Below are positions 1 through 6,465 of a stretch of 64,000 nucleotides of DNA, piece after piece; positions within the stretch are counted from its first letter, which is position 1, and each line of letters begins with the position of its first letter. Made by a program: the position numbers and the translations under genes. The DNA is taken from assembly GCA_017535865.1 (NCBI GenBank), contig JAFXTM010000006.1, positions 1 through 64,000 of the forward strand, written 5' to 3'. The notes under the pieces are model-generated. The model ran no database searches. It was not told the origin of the DNA and saw only the letters and a program-made list of their open reading frames with translations. Source of the DNA: Oscillospiraceae bacterium (lineage in GTDB: Bacteria > Bacillota > Clostridia > Oscillospirales > Oscillospiraceae).

Positions 1-279
1 GAGGTCTTGTACAAGGGGATCGTAAACAGCGTCAGCTTTGAATCCCGTAAAATCGTCGAGGTCGCGCTGAAAAGAAAAGCGGTGTCCGTAGTCGTTGCCC
101 ACAATCATCCAGACGGACCGGCCAAAGCTTCCCGAGAGGACGACAACGCCACACAGCAGATCTATAACGCCTTAATGGCGGTCGGGATCAAGCTTTATGA
201 CCACGTTATCATTGCGGGGGACGACTATGTATCTTATCGCAGGAGCGGTGCGCTTGACCTTTATCGATACAAGTATTGA
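1..279 (+). CDS. radC: RadC family JAB-domain protein, 3' fragment
   Basis: Only the last 92 codons are in the window; the reading frame is open from base 1. The segment carries the JAMM metal-binding signature of the RadC/MPN domain: HNHPDG (visible residues 34-39), then S44 and D47. RadC proteins are widespread; a metalloprotease-like fold is established but the cellular role is unsettled. The gene runs toward the tRNA-Thr, and the prophage now lies between the two. Confidence is high for the family; the start and N-terminal helix-hairpin-helix region lie outside the window. Confidence 0.93.
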   Translation, partial: EVLYKGIVNSVSFESRKIVEVALKRKAVSVVVAHNHPDGPAKASREDDNATQQIYNALMAVGIKLYDHVIIAGDDYVSYRRSGALDLYRYKY

Positions 280-459
280 GAAAATTATGTTAACGAGTTT
301 CTGTCATTCCTTTGTAAACTAATCCTGCTTTAGACAGAAAGCAGCGACAAAAACTGCCCTTTTTTTCGCAAAAAACGTTGCCCCCACTGTTGAAAAAGCT
401 GTTGATAATGTTGATAACTCATTGATGTTTTTAAATATAAAACGCGTTATGTCACGCAG

Positions 460-516
460 AAAAGAGTTCGGATATTCTGAAATAACCCAGAATATCCGAA
501 CTCTTTTTTTGTTTTT
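460..516 (+). terminator. Strong rho-independent terminator after radC
   Basis: Perfect 20-bp arms (460-479 and 488-507) separated by an 8-nt loop and followed by a T-rich tract with one G. It is well placed to end radC transcription; the A-rich 5' side may also let it act leftward. The 180 bp between radC and this hairpin are A+T-rich and I see no gene there. Confidence 0.85.
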
Positions 517-532
517 CGGGGAACAAAACACG

Positions 533-587
533 GGAGTAATACGATTTGTAATCTGCTTCTTGGCCTGATTACAAATCGTATTACTCC
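533..587. repeat. Perfect 21-bp inverted repeat, 13-nt loop
   Basis: Arms 533-553 and 567-587 are exact reverse complements; the loop is 554-566. No T-tract follows on either strand, so this is not a standard terminator. It lies between the radC terminator and the tRNA-Thr terminator. It could be a structured RNA, a protein-binding dyad or a remnant of a small mobile repeat. Confidence 0.75.
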
Positions 588-593
588 GCGTAA

Positions 594-628
594 ACAAAAG
601 ACTCCCCGGACAAAACTGTCCGGGGAGT
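594..628 (-). terminator. Ancestral terminator of tRNA-Thr
   Basis: Arms ACTCCCCGGACA and TGTCCGGGGAGT (601-612, 617-628) form a hairpin. Read on the minus strand it is followed by CTTTTG. It lies 3 bp beyond attL, where the 3' end of tRNA-Thr lay before prophage insertion, so it was probably that gene's terminator. Confidence 0.75.
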
Positions 629-631
629 TAC

Positions 632-676
632 TGGAGCTGGTAATGTGACTCGAACACACGACCTGCTGATTACGAA
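632..676. repeat. attL, 45-bp attachment core
   Basis: Identical to 36722-36766. It corresponds to the 3' end of tRNA-Thr (CCA end, T-arm, variable region and 3' half of the anticodon arm, minus strand). The match stops after TTACGAA; beyond it the left copy continues into phage DNA and the right copy into the rest of the tRNA gene. Confidence 0.95.
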
Positions 677-720
677 GGCGAGGGGCGTAAAGCTCTGGAA
701 CGGCGGGGCGACGCGGAAAA

Positions 721-1926
721 TCAGGAGGACGGATCTTCGTTTCCCGTGGGGCTTCCCGTGGGATCCGGAGACACGGCGGGCGGTTTCGGGGCCGCTGCGG
801 CATTGAGCAGGGCGCGGGCCTGATCGACCGCGGCGGTGCTCGCATGGGTGTAGATGTTGGCCGTGGTGGCAATGTCGGCGTGGCCCATGAGCTCCTTGGC
901 CACGTTGATCGGGACGCCCGCGACCTCGAGATCCGTGCAGTAGGTGTGGCGGAGATCGTAGAGGTCGAGATCCTCGGCCAGGACGCTCTCGGTGATCACC
1001 AGGGAGTGCCGCCGGGCGCCCGGGAGCTTCACGCGCTCGGTTTTCGCGCCGAGCTCGATGTCCATGTACTTCTTCACCGTCTCCCAGCGGCGCCGCATCG
1101 AGGTCTCGCTGAGGGGCGATTTTTTGTCCTTCTGCGTGAACAGCCAGGGCGACGGATCGGCCTGCAGCTGGCGCTCGAGCCAAGGCGCGAGATCCTCCGG
1201 GATCGGGACATCCCGGACGCCAGCGGCCGTCTTGGGCCCCTTCACGCGGCCGCTGCCGGATTCCCGCGCGGCGCGCACGTGCAGCGTGCGGACGGGGAGA
1301 TCCACGTCGGCCTTTTTGAGGGCGGCCGTCTCGCCGGGGCGGAGGCCGCAGCGCAGCATGAGCAGCAGCCAGCAGCCGCTGCGGTTGGCTTTGCCGTCGA
1401 AGGTGGGATAAGACGCCACGGCGAGCAGAGCGGCCCTCTCGGCCTCCGTGAGGCTCCTGTGTCCGTTCTCCGTGGTCTCCGGGAGCAGGAGCCCCTCGGA
1501 GGGGTCGAACGGCAGCAGGCGGCTCAAATAGGCCCGTTTGAACATGGCCTTGATGACCATGCGGATCTTCTCCACGCCGGAGCTGCTCTGGCCCGCGTGG
1601 CGGTTGAGGATCCGCTGCAGGTGCAGCTCCGTCACCTGGCGGAGCTTGAGCTTTCCGACGGCTGGGATGATCTCCCGGTCGAGGATCCCGCGGTACATCT
1701 TTTTGCTCTTGGCCGTGATCTTCCGGGGCTGGATGTACTCGCGGTACCAGACCTCCGCCCAGTCTCGGACGGTTTTCGAGGAGTCCATGCGCCCGGCCTC
1801 CAGCTCCTGCAGGCGGCGGAGCTTCTTCGCGACGGCCTCCTCCTCGGTTTTGCCGTAGACCTCATAGGCCTGGCCGTCGAAGGTAAAGTATTTTCGGATA
1901 TAGGGATATTTCTCTTTGTTTGGCAT
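721..1926 (-). CDS. int: Tyrosine-type phage integrase
   Basis: 401 aa. Catalyses site-specific integration and excision at tRNA-Thr. An N-terminal arm-binding region (about 1-50) is followed by a SAM-like core-binding domain (55-150) and the catalytic domain (165-375): R196 in GLRPGE, R326 and H327 in YDLRH, H349 in MGH and the nucleophile Y359 in NIYTH. The first residue of the usual HxxR box is Tyr, which is common. I chose ATG at 1926 because GAGG lies just upstream; a longer frame to 2076 has no such support. The gene lies 44 bp from attL, as expected for an integrase. Confidence 0.97.
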   Translation of the reverse strand: MPNKEKYPYIRKYFTFDGQAYEVYGKTEEEAVAKKLRRLQELEAGRMDSSKTVRDWAEVWYREYIQPRKITAKSKKMYRGILDREIIPAVGKLKLRQVTELHLQRILNRHAGQSSSGVEKIRMVIKAMFKRAYLSRLLPFDPSEGLLLPETTENGHRSLTEAERAALLAVASYPTFDGKANRSGCWLLLMLRCGLRPGETAALKKADVDLPVRTLHVRAARESGSGRVKGPKTAAGVRDVPIPEDLAPWLERQLQADPSPWLFTQKDKKSPLSETSMRRRWETVKKYMDIELGAKTERVKLPGARRHSLVITESVLAEDLDLYDLRHTYCTDLEVAGVPINVAKELMGHADIATTANIYTHASTAAVDQARALLNAAAAPKPPAVSPDPTGSPTGNEDPSS

Positions 1927-1935
1927 AACGATAAA

Positions 1936-1962
1936 CCTCACGCCCGGCGCAGGCCGGGCGTG
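1936..1962 (-). promoter_or_regulatory. 10-bp hairpin abutting the integrase Shine-Dalgarno
   Basis: Perfect arms 1939-1948 and 1953-1962 with a 4-nt loop. On the minus strand the hairpin ends in the first G of the GAGG ribosome-binding site (1936-1939) of the integrase. It could limit integrase translation on messages read through from the upstream exonuclease gene. No T-tract is present. Confidence 0.5.
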
Positions 1963-1993
1963 TTCAATTTGGGCACAATCTGTGTGGAGCCTC

Positions 1994-2893
1994 CTATTGC
2001 TTGTTGGTGCGGATGTGACAGATCTTCTGAAACAGCAGGCCGGTGATATAGGCATCGGAGAGGGCCGTGTGCGCATCGCTGCGTCGGATCCCGAGAACGT
2101 CCTCGCCGAGGCTCTCGAGCTTGTACGGGCCCTCGTTCCAGGTGCGTCGACTCAAGGCCAGCGTGTCGTAGTAGCGCCGCGAGACATCGGGCTTGAGGCA
2201 GCCGGACAGAACGAGGAACTTGAGATCAAATTCCAGGTTGTGCCCGACGATCGGCAGCTCCTCACCGACATAGGACCGGAAAGCGCTGCGGATCTCGCCA
2301 AGCAGCGGCGCGTCGGCGACCGTTTCCTCGGTGATGTGGTTGACGCTGGCCGCCTTGGCATTGATTCCTTTTTCGGGCTTTACGAAGGACGTGAAGCAGT
2401 CGACCGCCTCGAAGTTTCGGAAGGTGACGGCGGACAGCTGCACGATCTCGTTCAGCTCCGGATGCAGTCCGGTCGTCTCAACGTCCACGGTGATAAAGTC
2501 CCCCAGGGTCTCAAGCCGGGAGGCCTTCGTCACATTCCGGTATGTAAATAGGGACCAGACCGGGCTGATGGGCTGCATGGCGGGAGAGGGCTGCAGCTGG
2601 ATCTCAACACGGGGGAGTGCGGCGAGGTCCCGGTCGAACCTCTCGCCGTTCGCCATTAAGATCTGCTCTCTTCGTTTTTGCCTTTCCTCAATTTCCCACA
2701 TTTTTCGGTCGAGGGCGGCACGAGCCTCTCGCTGCTGCCGTTCCTGATCGAGCCTTTTTCGTTCCAGCTCGCGTTGAAGGGTCTCCTTCTTTTTGCGCTC
2801 CTCTTCCTCTTTGAGTTTCATGTCCATGCTCTTAGCGGTCATTTTACCGATGAACCATACTCCGAAGATAAGCAACACGATCCAGACTGTCAT
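1994..2893 (-). CDS. Membrane-anchored DnaQ-like 3'-5' exonuclease
   Basis: 299 aa. An N-terminal hydrophobic segment (about 2-18) is followed by a highly charged coiled coil (about 22-80), a linker, then a DEDDh exonuclease domain (about 128-290). Catalytic residues are D137 and E139 (DVETTGL), D223 (HNLEFDL), H275 and D280 (HTALSDAY). The domain resembles PolC/DnaQ proofreading exonucleases. It lies in the lysogeny module between repressor and integrase, where phages often carry host-modifying or exclusion genes. The membrane anchor is unusual for this enzyme class. The nuclease fold is confident; the biological role is unknown. Confidence 0.85.
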   Translation of the reverse strand: MTVWIVLLIFGVWFIGKMTAKSMDMKLKEEEERKKKETLQRELERKRLDQERQQREARAALDRKMWEIEERQKRREQILMANGERFDRDLAALPRVEIQLQPSPAMQPISPVWSLFTYRNVTKASRLETLGDFITVDVETTGLHPELNEIVQLSAVTFRNFEAVDCFTSFVKPEKGINAKAASVNHITEETVADAPLLGEIRSAFRSYVGEELPIVGHNLEFDLKFLVLSGCLKPDVSRRYYDTLALSRRTWNEGPYKLESLGEDVLGIRRSDAHTALSDAYITGLLFQKICHIRTNKQ

Positions 2894-2941
2894 TCTTTTC
2901 CCCTCAAATTTGATATTGCTTAATAAAAGACGCGGCCTCGA

Positions 2942-3277
2942 TCACGACGCCGCGTCTTTGCTTCCCGTAGGTTTTGCGGCCTTCCAGCGCTTAAGAGCGA
3001 GGCGAACCATGTCTTTTGCGTCCCCATCGGCCTGACGGAACGCGGCGACCAGCTCCCTCTCCTCGTCGGATAGCTCCGGTGAGGGGAGATCCGAGCGACC
3101 GAGAAGATAGTCCGCGGAGCATCCGAAGATCTCACAGAGCTTGAGGATGGTCTCGACGTCCAGGCCACGCGTTCCGGTTTCGTAGCGGCCGACGGTTTGC
3201 TGGTTCGTGTTCAATCTGGCCGCGAGATCTTGCTGGCGCCAGCCGTTACTCGTGCGTAGTTCCTTGATTCGATTCAT
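2942..3277 (-). CDS. XRE-family phage repressor (cI-like)
   Basis: 111 aa. The N-terminal helix-turn-helix (about 1-65) contains QQDLAARLNTNQQTVGRYE and ends in the DYLLGR motif typical of phage and SinR-like repressors. The C-terminal part is short, with no LexA-type protease domain, so induction probably needs another route. I chose ATG at 3277; the frame opens earlier, at 3316, without a better ribosome site. The gene is divergent from the early region and faces three operator-like dyads. Confidence 0.88.
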   Translation of the reverse strand: MNRIKELRTSNGWRQQDLAARLNTNQQTVGRYETGTRGLDVETILKLCEIFGCSADYLLGRSDLPSPELSDEERELVAAFRQADGDAKDMVRLALKRWKAAKPTGSKDAAS

Positions 3278-3307
3278 TTGGTCAGCCCCCACAAACGAAT
3301 TGTTTAA

Positions 3308-3335
3308 ATTATACAATACAAAATTATGCTTTTCA
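3308..3335 (-). promoter_or_regulatory. Candidate repressor promoter (PRM-like)
   Basis: On the minus strand a perfect TATAAT (3308-3313) lies 30 bp upstream of the repressor ATG. A weak -35 (TGAAAA, 3330-3335) is 16 bp upstream of it. The first operator dyad (3342-3356) lies immediately upstream of this -35. Confidence 0.55.
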
Positions 3336-3341
3336 GCAAAT

Positions 3342-3428
3342 ACACCAAATCGGAGTGGATTAATGCAAATCTGCTTGACAAAACACCGTCACGGTTTTAG
3401 TATATCTACACGCACACCGAACCGGTGT
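3342..3428. promoter_or_regulatory. Three operator-like dyads, consensus ACACCG-N3-CGGTGT
   Basis: Dyads at 3342-3356 (10 of 12 positions match), 3383-3397 (11 of 12) and 3414-3428 (12 of 12). Centres are 41 and 31 bp apart, close to whole helical turns, so all lie on one DNA face. The middle dyad sits in the spacer of the rightward promoter and the third just downstream of its -10. This is the geometry of a phage repressor control region. Confidence 0.7.
3375..3403 (+). promoter_or_regulatory. Early rightward promoter (PR-like)
   Basis: TTGACA (3375-3380), a 17-bp spacer, then TAGTAT (3398-3403). It is the best sigma-A match in the divergent region and points into the early genes. A dyad lies inside the spacer. 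Confidence 0.7.
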
Positions 3429-3498
3429 ATTTCCCACATCGTCAACAGAGTTTCCAACAGAAGCATTTTACCCGATTCACGGGGAGCAAAACAGAGAG

Positions 3499-3535
3499 CC
3501 GGGCTGTCGGTCAGATTGGAGAATCGACAGCCCGG
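3499..3535 (+). other. 11-bp inverted repeat in the early leader
   Basis: Arms CCGGGCTGTCG (3499-3509) and CGACAGCCCGG (3525-3535) are exact complements with a 15-nt loop and no T-tract. It falls in the transcribed leader about 50 bp before the first early gene, so an RNA hairpin is expected. Its role is unknown. Confidence 0.5.
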
Positions 3536-3588
3536 CGGAAGAGAGGAGAGAACGAAGAACGGAAGACAGTAAGAAGATCCTTAAGCGG

Positions 3589-3834
3589 ATGGATCTTCTC
3601 GAGGAGCAGGTGGTGCTGCTCAAGAAGATCCTGAAAAAGCAGGAAGCCATCGAGGCAACGCTGCGACGGCTTCCCGAAGTGCAGGCCGCGACCTATCTCC
3701 TCATGCGGGAGGAGTTGGAGGCGGCCAGGTTCGCCGGGCGCAAGGCGTCCGACCTGTGGGAGGTCAGTCGTCCGAATCTGGGCGGAAGCCAATCACGCGA
3801 CGAGGCTGATCCGCCGCTTTCGGAACGGCCATGA
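3589..3834 (+). CDS. Hypothetical early protein, coiled-coil N-terminus
   Basis: 81 aa, first open frame after the early promoter. Residues 3-35 form an amphipathic helix rich in Leu, Ile, Glu and Lys, probably a coiled coil. The C-terminal 25 residues are polar and likely disordered. The ribosome site is weak. The position is where many phages carry cro or an antirepressor, but there is no helix-turn-helix, so I assign no function. Confidence 0.5.
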   Translation: MDLLEEQVVLLKKILKKQEAIEATLRRLPEVQAATYLLMREELEAARFAGRKASDLWEVSRPNLGGSQSRDEADPPLSERP

Positions 3835-3880
3835 GAAGGAAATTGAGCTGACTGATTCTGACAGAAAGAGAGAGAAAGAC

Positions 3881-4021
3881 ATGATCGGAATGCTTGAGTA
3901 CATCATCACCATGCTGCGGATCCTCGCCAACGAGGTCGAGGACCTCGACGACGGAGAGGAACGGATTGCCACACCAGCGTGCGCGCTGGTTCGCAAAGAC
4001 ATAGAGGAGGTGCGGGGATGA
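3881..4021 (+). CDS. Tiny early protein ending in a translated hairpin repeat
   Basis: 46 aa. Starts at ATG 3881 after the purine-rich leader AGAGAGAAAGAC. The first 27 residues form a hydrophobic then acidic helix. The rest is read from the dispersed repeat (3961-4001), giving RIATPACALVRKD. The stop overlaps the next start (ATGA). Function unknown; the frame is supported by the leader and the coupling. Confidence 0.5.
   Translation: MIGMLEYIITMLRILANEVEDLDDGEERIATPACALVRKDIEEVRG
3961..4001 (+). repeat. Dispersed hairpin repeat, copy 1
   Basis: Matches the consensus ACGGATTGCCACRCC, a variable stem, then TCGCAATGACA. The inner stem is CCAGC/GCTGG. The distal end has CGCAAAGACA instead of CGCAATGACA. 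Translated as the tail of the 46-aa gene. Confidence 0.85.
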
Positions 4022-4215
4022 CCGTGCAGGAACTCTGGATGGCCACGACGGCCGATATCTATCTCGCCCGGAAGGACCAGGAGCCCTTGAAGCTCCCGAG
4101 CGGCGGGCGGCTGCAGATCGAGCACGCCGAAAAGAAGGTATGGCGCATCCAGATCCGGACGCGGGCGAGTGAATCGCCCTATCTGCTGGTGGACACGGTG
4201 GAGGTAGCGAAATGA
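4018..4215 (+). CDS. Hypothetical early phage protein
   Basis: 65 aa, starting at the ATGA overlap with the previous gene (GGAGGTGCGGGG upstream). The composition is beta-rich with alternating charged and hydrophobic residues. No recognised domain. The stop overlaps the next start by ATGA, so it belongs to a translationally coupled run. Confidence 0.7.
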   Translation: MTVQELWMATTADIYLARKDQEPLKLPSGGRLQIEHAEKKVWRIQIRTRASESPYLLVDTVEVAK

Positions 4216-4340
4216 ACAACTGGACCAAACTGCGCATGACAAGCTCCGCGAATGAGCTCGCCGCGTGGCTTGAAAATGAACTGGGCGACAGCCTCCCCGA
4301 GGACTGGCTTGCGTGGCTCTTTGAGGAGGTGAAGGAATGA
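4212..4340 (+). CDS. Small acidic early phage protein
   Basis: 42 aa, coupled at both ends by ATGA overlaps. Rich in Trp, Leu and Glu; the second half (LPEDWLAWLFEEVKE) forms an amphipathic acidic helix. No family recognised. The position and perfect coupling support a real gene despite its size. Confidence 0.65.
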   Translation: MNNWTKLRMTSSANELAAWLENELGDSLPEDWLAWLFEEVKE

Positions 4341-4699
4341 ACCGCTTTAAGATCTATCAGGTCAAGGAAGAGCACATCCGCGAGTACGGCTACGCCTCCA
4401 TGCGGGAGCTGCTCTGGACGCACCACGCCGAGGCCGTGGAGGGCCGGGAGCTCTACCGGCTCCCACGGGAGGCCTGGGAGCCGGTCTACACCTGGCACAC
4501 CGAGAAGGACCCGTGCCTCGACTACATCTTCGAGACCTTCAACCGCAACCACCGCGAGCTCGGCCTCAGCTGCGAGGCGACGCCCGAGGACTTCCACGGG
4601 CACAGCATGAGCGTCTCGGACATCATCGAGTATCCCGACGGCCGCCTCTGGTTCTGCGACAGCCTCGGGTGGAAGGAGATCATATGGCAATCGAACTGA
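4337..4699 (+). CDS. YodL-like domain protein
   Basis: 120 aa. Carries the YodL-type signature in its C-terminal half: an FHGHSMSVSDII segment (about residues 86-97), followed by a short DGRLWFCDSLGW strand region. YodL-like domains are common in phages and conjugative elements of Clostridia; the function is unknown. Coupled to the previous gene by ATGA, and its end overlaps the next gene by 16 bp. Confidence 0.8.
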   Translation: MNRFKIYQVKEEHIREYGYASMRELLWTHHAEAVEGRELYRLPREAWEPVYTWHTEKDPCLDYIFETFNRNHRELGLSCEATPEDFHGHSMSVSDIIEYPDGRLWFCDSLGWKEIIWQSN

Positions 4700-4893
4700 A
4701 ATTGACCGGCATGTGCGAGGGCTGTCGGGACCTCGATTTGAAGCTCGAAAGACTTTATACGGGGGACGGGCGCTGTGAGCAAGTTGCTTTTTGCGGCAAC
4801 CGGGCTCTCTGCCGACGCATCGAGCGGCACCTGATGAAGTACATGGACGAGCACCCCTACACGGGGCCGGACCCGCTGGAGCTCGATATCTGA
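4684..4893 (+). CDS. Cys-rich small early protein
   Basis: 69 aa, starting at ATG 4684 inside the end of the YodL-like gene. Cysteines in CEGC (about residues 11-14) and at C29, C35 and C42 suggest a small metal-binding fold. Members of this type are frequent in clostridial phage early regions. No function can be given. Confidence 0.65.
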   Translation: MAIELKLTGMCEGCRDLDLKLERLYTGDGRCEQVAFCGNRALCRRIERHLMKYMDEHPYTGPDPLELDI

Positions 4894-4895
4894 GT

Positions 4896-5111
4896 ATGGG
4901 CGAGCTGATCCCGTTCCCGATCCGGATCCGGCCGACCGATTACTGGCAATTCTACGACGAGTGGGCTGTGTTCGGGTATTGGGCCAGCTGTACCGATTGC
5001 CGCCGGGAGGAATGCTTCCGCAGCGGGAAGGGATTCGTCGCCTGCGCGTATCACACGCGCAACCCGGCGCCGCCGGAGCCCTACGACTATACACCGAAGG
5101 AGGACCCATGA
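4896..5111 (+). CDS. Small Cys-containing early protein
   Basis: 71 aa. Aromatic N-terminal half, then CTDCRREEC and a further Cys before the Pro-rich tail, which could coordinate one metal ion. It starts 2 bp after the previous stop and its end overlaps the next ATG by 4 bp. No family recognised. Confidence 0.65.
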   Translation: MGELIPFPIRIRPTDYWQFYDEWAVFGYWASCTDCRREECFRSGKGFVACAYHTRNPAPPEPYDYTPKEDP

Positions 5112-5308
5112 ATCAAACATTGAAGAGCTTCACCGATCTGCTGTTATTCCGTGTGCTGAACGACGGCGATCTCCGATCCGAGGAGCTGGCCGAGCTGCTC
5201 GAGCAGTGGTATCAGCTGCGGCAACGCGTGGAGGAGCCGGGAAATGTCACGCTGACAATCAACCCGCCGAAGGCGCCGGCCGGCCAGAAAAAAACACCGA
5301 AAAAATAA
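5108..5308 (+). CDS. Hypothetical early phage protein
   Basis: 66 aa, ATGA-coupled. Helical N-terminal 45 residues (FTDLLLFRVLN, then an acidic helix) and a basic Pro/Lys tail ending KKTPKK. Its TAA stop overlaps the first base of hairpin repeat copy 2, so that repeat lies directly at the gene end. Confidence 0.65.
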   Translation: MNQTLKSFTDLLLFRVLNDGDLRSEELAELLEQWYQLRQRVEEPGNVTLTINPPKAPAGQKKTPKK

Positions 5309-5351
5309 CGGATTGCCACACCAGTGACACGGTCACTGGTTCGCAATGACA
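5308..5351 (+). repeat. Dispersed hairpin repeat, copy 2
   Basis: Inner stem CCAGTGAC/GTCACTGG, three bp longer than in most copies and fully paired. Outer stem ATTGC/GCAAT. It begins at the stop codon of the 66-aa gene and ends about 15 bp before the next start. Confidence 0.88.
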
Positions 5352-5365
5352 GGAAAGGGGATTGC

Positions 5366-5641
5366 ATGACAAAGAGGAAGAAACTGGATGGCCTGCAGCC
5401 GCGGCGCAAGGCGGCGGGCATGACGCAGGCCGACGTGGCCGAGGCGCTCGGGATCGAGCGCGCCACCGTCGGCATGTGGGAGACCGGGACGAGCTGGCCC
5501 TCGGCCCGGGTGCTCCCAGATCTCGCCGGGCTGCTCTGCTGCAGCATCGACGAGCTCTACGAGGCGCCGGAGGAGACGGAGGAACGGATTGCCACACCGT
5601 CGTGCACGACGGTGCGCAATGACAGGGAGGGCGCCGGATGA
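5366..5641 (+). CDS. XRE-family transcriptional regulator
   Basis: 91 aa. Helix-turn-helix at about residues 9-65 (MTQADVAEALGIERATVGMW, then a SIDELY helix end). Starts at ATG 5366 with AGGAAAGGGG upstream. After residue about 70 the chain is read through hairpin repeat copy 3 (RIATPSCTTVRND). The stop is ATGA-coupled to the next gene. Probably an early phage regulator. Confidence 0.82.
   Translation: MTKRKKLDGLQPRRKAAGMTQADVAEALGIERATVGMWETGTSWPSARVLPDLAGLLCCSIDELYEAPEETEERIATPSCTTVRNDREGAG
5584..5624 (+). repeat. Dispersed hairpin repeat, copy 3
   Basis: Inner stem CCGTCGTG/CACGACGG, changed on both sides relative to other copies so pairing is kept. Translated as the C-terminal tail of the XRE regulator. 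Confidence 0.88.
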
Positions 5642-5820
5642 TCGCAGGCTTTTTGCTATGGCTGGGGCTATACGGCCTCGTGCTGTTCATGTCGTTCGAC
5701 ACGCCCATGTGCCGAAGAGACCAGCGATACTGGGTGTTCGGATCGATGGTCGTGGCGACGCTGCTCGCGATCCCGGTTTACATGATTCTTCTTGCCATGC
5801 AGATCGTGCTGGCTGGCTGA
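5638..5820 (+). CDS. Small two-helix membrane protein
   Basis: 60 aa with two hydrophobic segments (about 2-19 and 32-58) around a short charged loop (CRRDQRY). ATGA-coupled to the XRE gene. Small membrane proteins in early phage operons are often exclusion or inhibitory factors, but nothing here proves that. Confidence 0.65.
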   Translation: MIAGFLLWLGLYGLVLFMSFDTPMCRRDQRYWVFGSMVVATLLAIPVYMILLAMQIVLAG

Positions 5821-5828
5821 GGAGACAC

Positions 5829-5921
5829 GATGGCGGATCCGCCGGAGCGGTAGCGCTGGACGCCAAGCCAGCCGGCGGCGCCGGGGCATGAGCGCCGCGA
5901 GGTTCGACTCCTCACGCCATC
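5829..5921 (+). ncRNA. tRNA-like sequence with long variable arm
   Basis: 93 nt in a 200-bp gap between genes. Acceptor arms GATGGCG (5829-5835) and CGCCATC (5915-5921) pair perfectly. A T-arm-like GAGGTTCGACTCCTC follows a 7-bp variable-arm stem (GCGGCGC/GCGCCGC). A GCTGG/CCAGC anticodon-like stem and a D-arm-like element (CGGAGCGGTA) are present. It resembles class II tRNA, and the T-arm looks like bacterial tRNA-Sec. The anticodon-like loop has 8 nt and lacks U33, and the 3' end reads ATCA rather than CCA. So it is probably not a normal translating tRNA. Confidence 0.5.
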
Positions 5922-5940
5922 ATCATCACGTCAGAAGGGG

Positions 5941-5981
5941 ACGGATTGCCACGCCGGTGTGCGCACTGGCTCGCAATGACA
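5941..5981 (+). repeat. Dispersed hairpin repeat, copy 4
   Basis: Inner stem CCGGTGTGCGCACTGG, with one G-T pair. Intergenic, 19 bp after the tRNA-like sequence and 40 bp before the next gene. Confidence 0.88.
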
Positions 5982-6021
5982 GGTCCCGGCTTGATTATAC
6001 CCAACAAAGGAGGCCCGAGAA

Positions 6022-6465
6022 ATGGACGGAAACGGGCGAAACATCTACTACAGCGCCCGCTACGCTGCCGGTCTCACGCAGGCGCGCTGGGCCGAGGTGC
6101 TCGGCGTCTCGGAGAGCGCCGTGCGCAAATACGAGAGCGGCGAGATCCTGCCGGAGGACGACATCGTGCTGAGCATGGCGGATTTATCCGGCCTGCAGAT
6201 CCTCGGCACCTGGCATTTGCGCCGGAAGAGCTATGTCGCCGCGCAGGTGCTGCCGGAGGTCCGGCGGCTGCCGCTGGCGCAGGCCGTGGTGCAGCTGCTC
6301 GCGGCCATCCGGGACTTTGACGAGAAGCACCACGAGGACGCGCTGCTGCGCATCGCCTCGGACGGGCACGTGGACCCGGAGGAGGAGCAGCGCTTCAAGC
6401 AGATCGTGCGGGATCTGCATCCGCTGATCCAGGCGGCCATGCAGATCGACTACGCGGAGAAATGA
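6022..6465 (+). CDS. XRE-family regulator with helical C-terminal domain
   Basis: 147 aa. Helix-turn-helix at about 10-50 (LTQARWAEVLGVSESAVRKY). The C-terminal 90 residues are helical and acidic, including a DGHVDPEEEQRFKQI segment. A good AAAGGAGG site precedes ATG 6022. It is the second XRE protein in the early region, so the phage has layered regulation. Target unknown. Confidence 0.82.
   Translation: MDGNGRNIYYSARYAAGLTQARWAEVLGVSESAVRKYESGEILPEDDIVLSMADLSGLQILGTWHLRRKSYVAAQVLPEVRRLPLAQAVVQLLAAIRDFDEKHHEDALLRIASDGHVDPEEEQRFKQIVRDLHPLIQAAMQIDYAEK

Noticed and set aside
390..425. GTTGATAA-like repeats resembling DnaA boxes near radC
   Set aside because: Only loose matches to TTATNCACA, no dnaA or dnaN neighbours and no other origin features.
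844..2046. A 400-codon plus-strand open frame opposite the integrase
   Set aside because: It is the antisense of a confident integrase gene; its composition (His, Arg, Ala, Gly-rich) is that of a G+C-rich shadow frame and it has no ribosome site.
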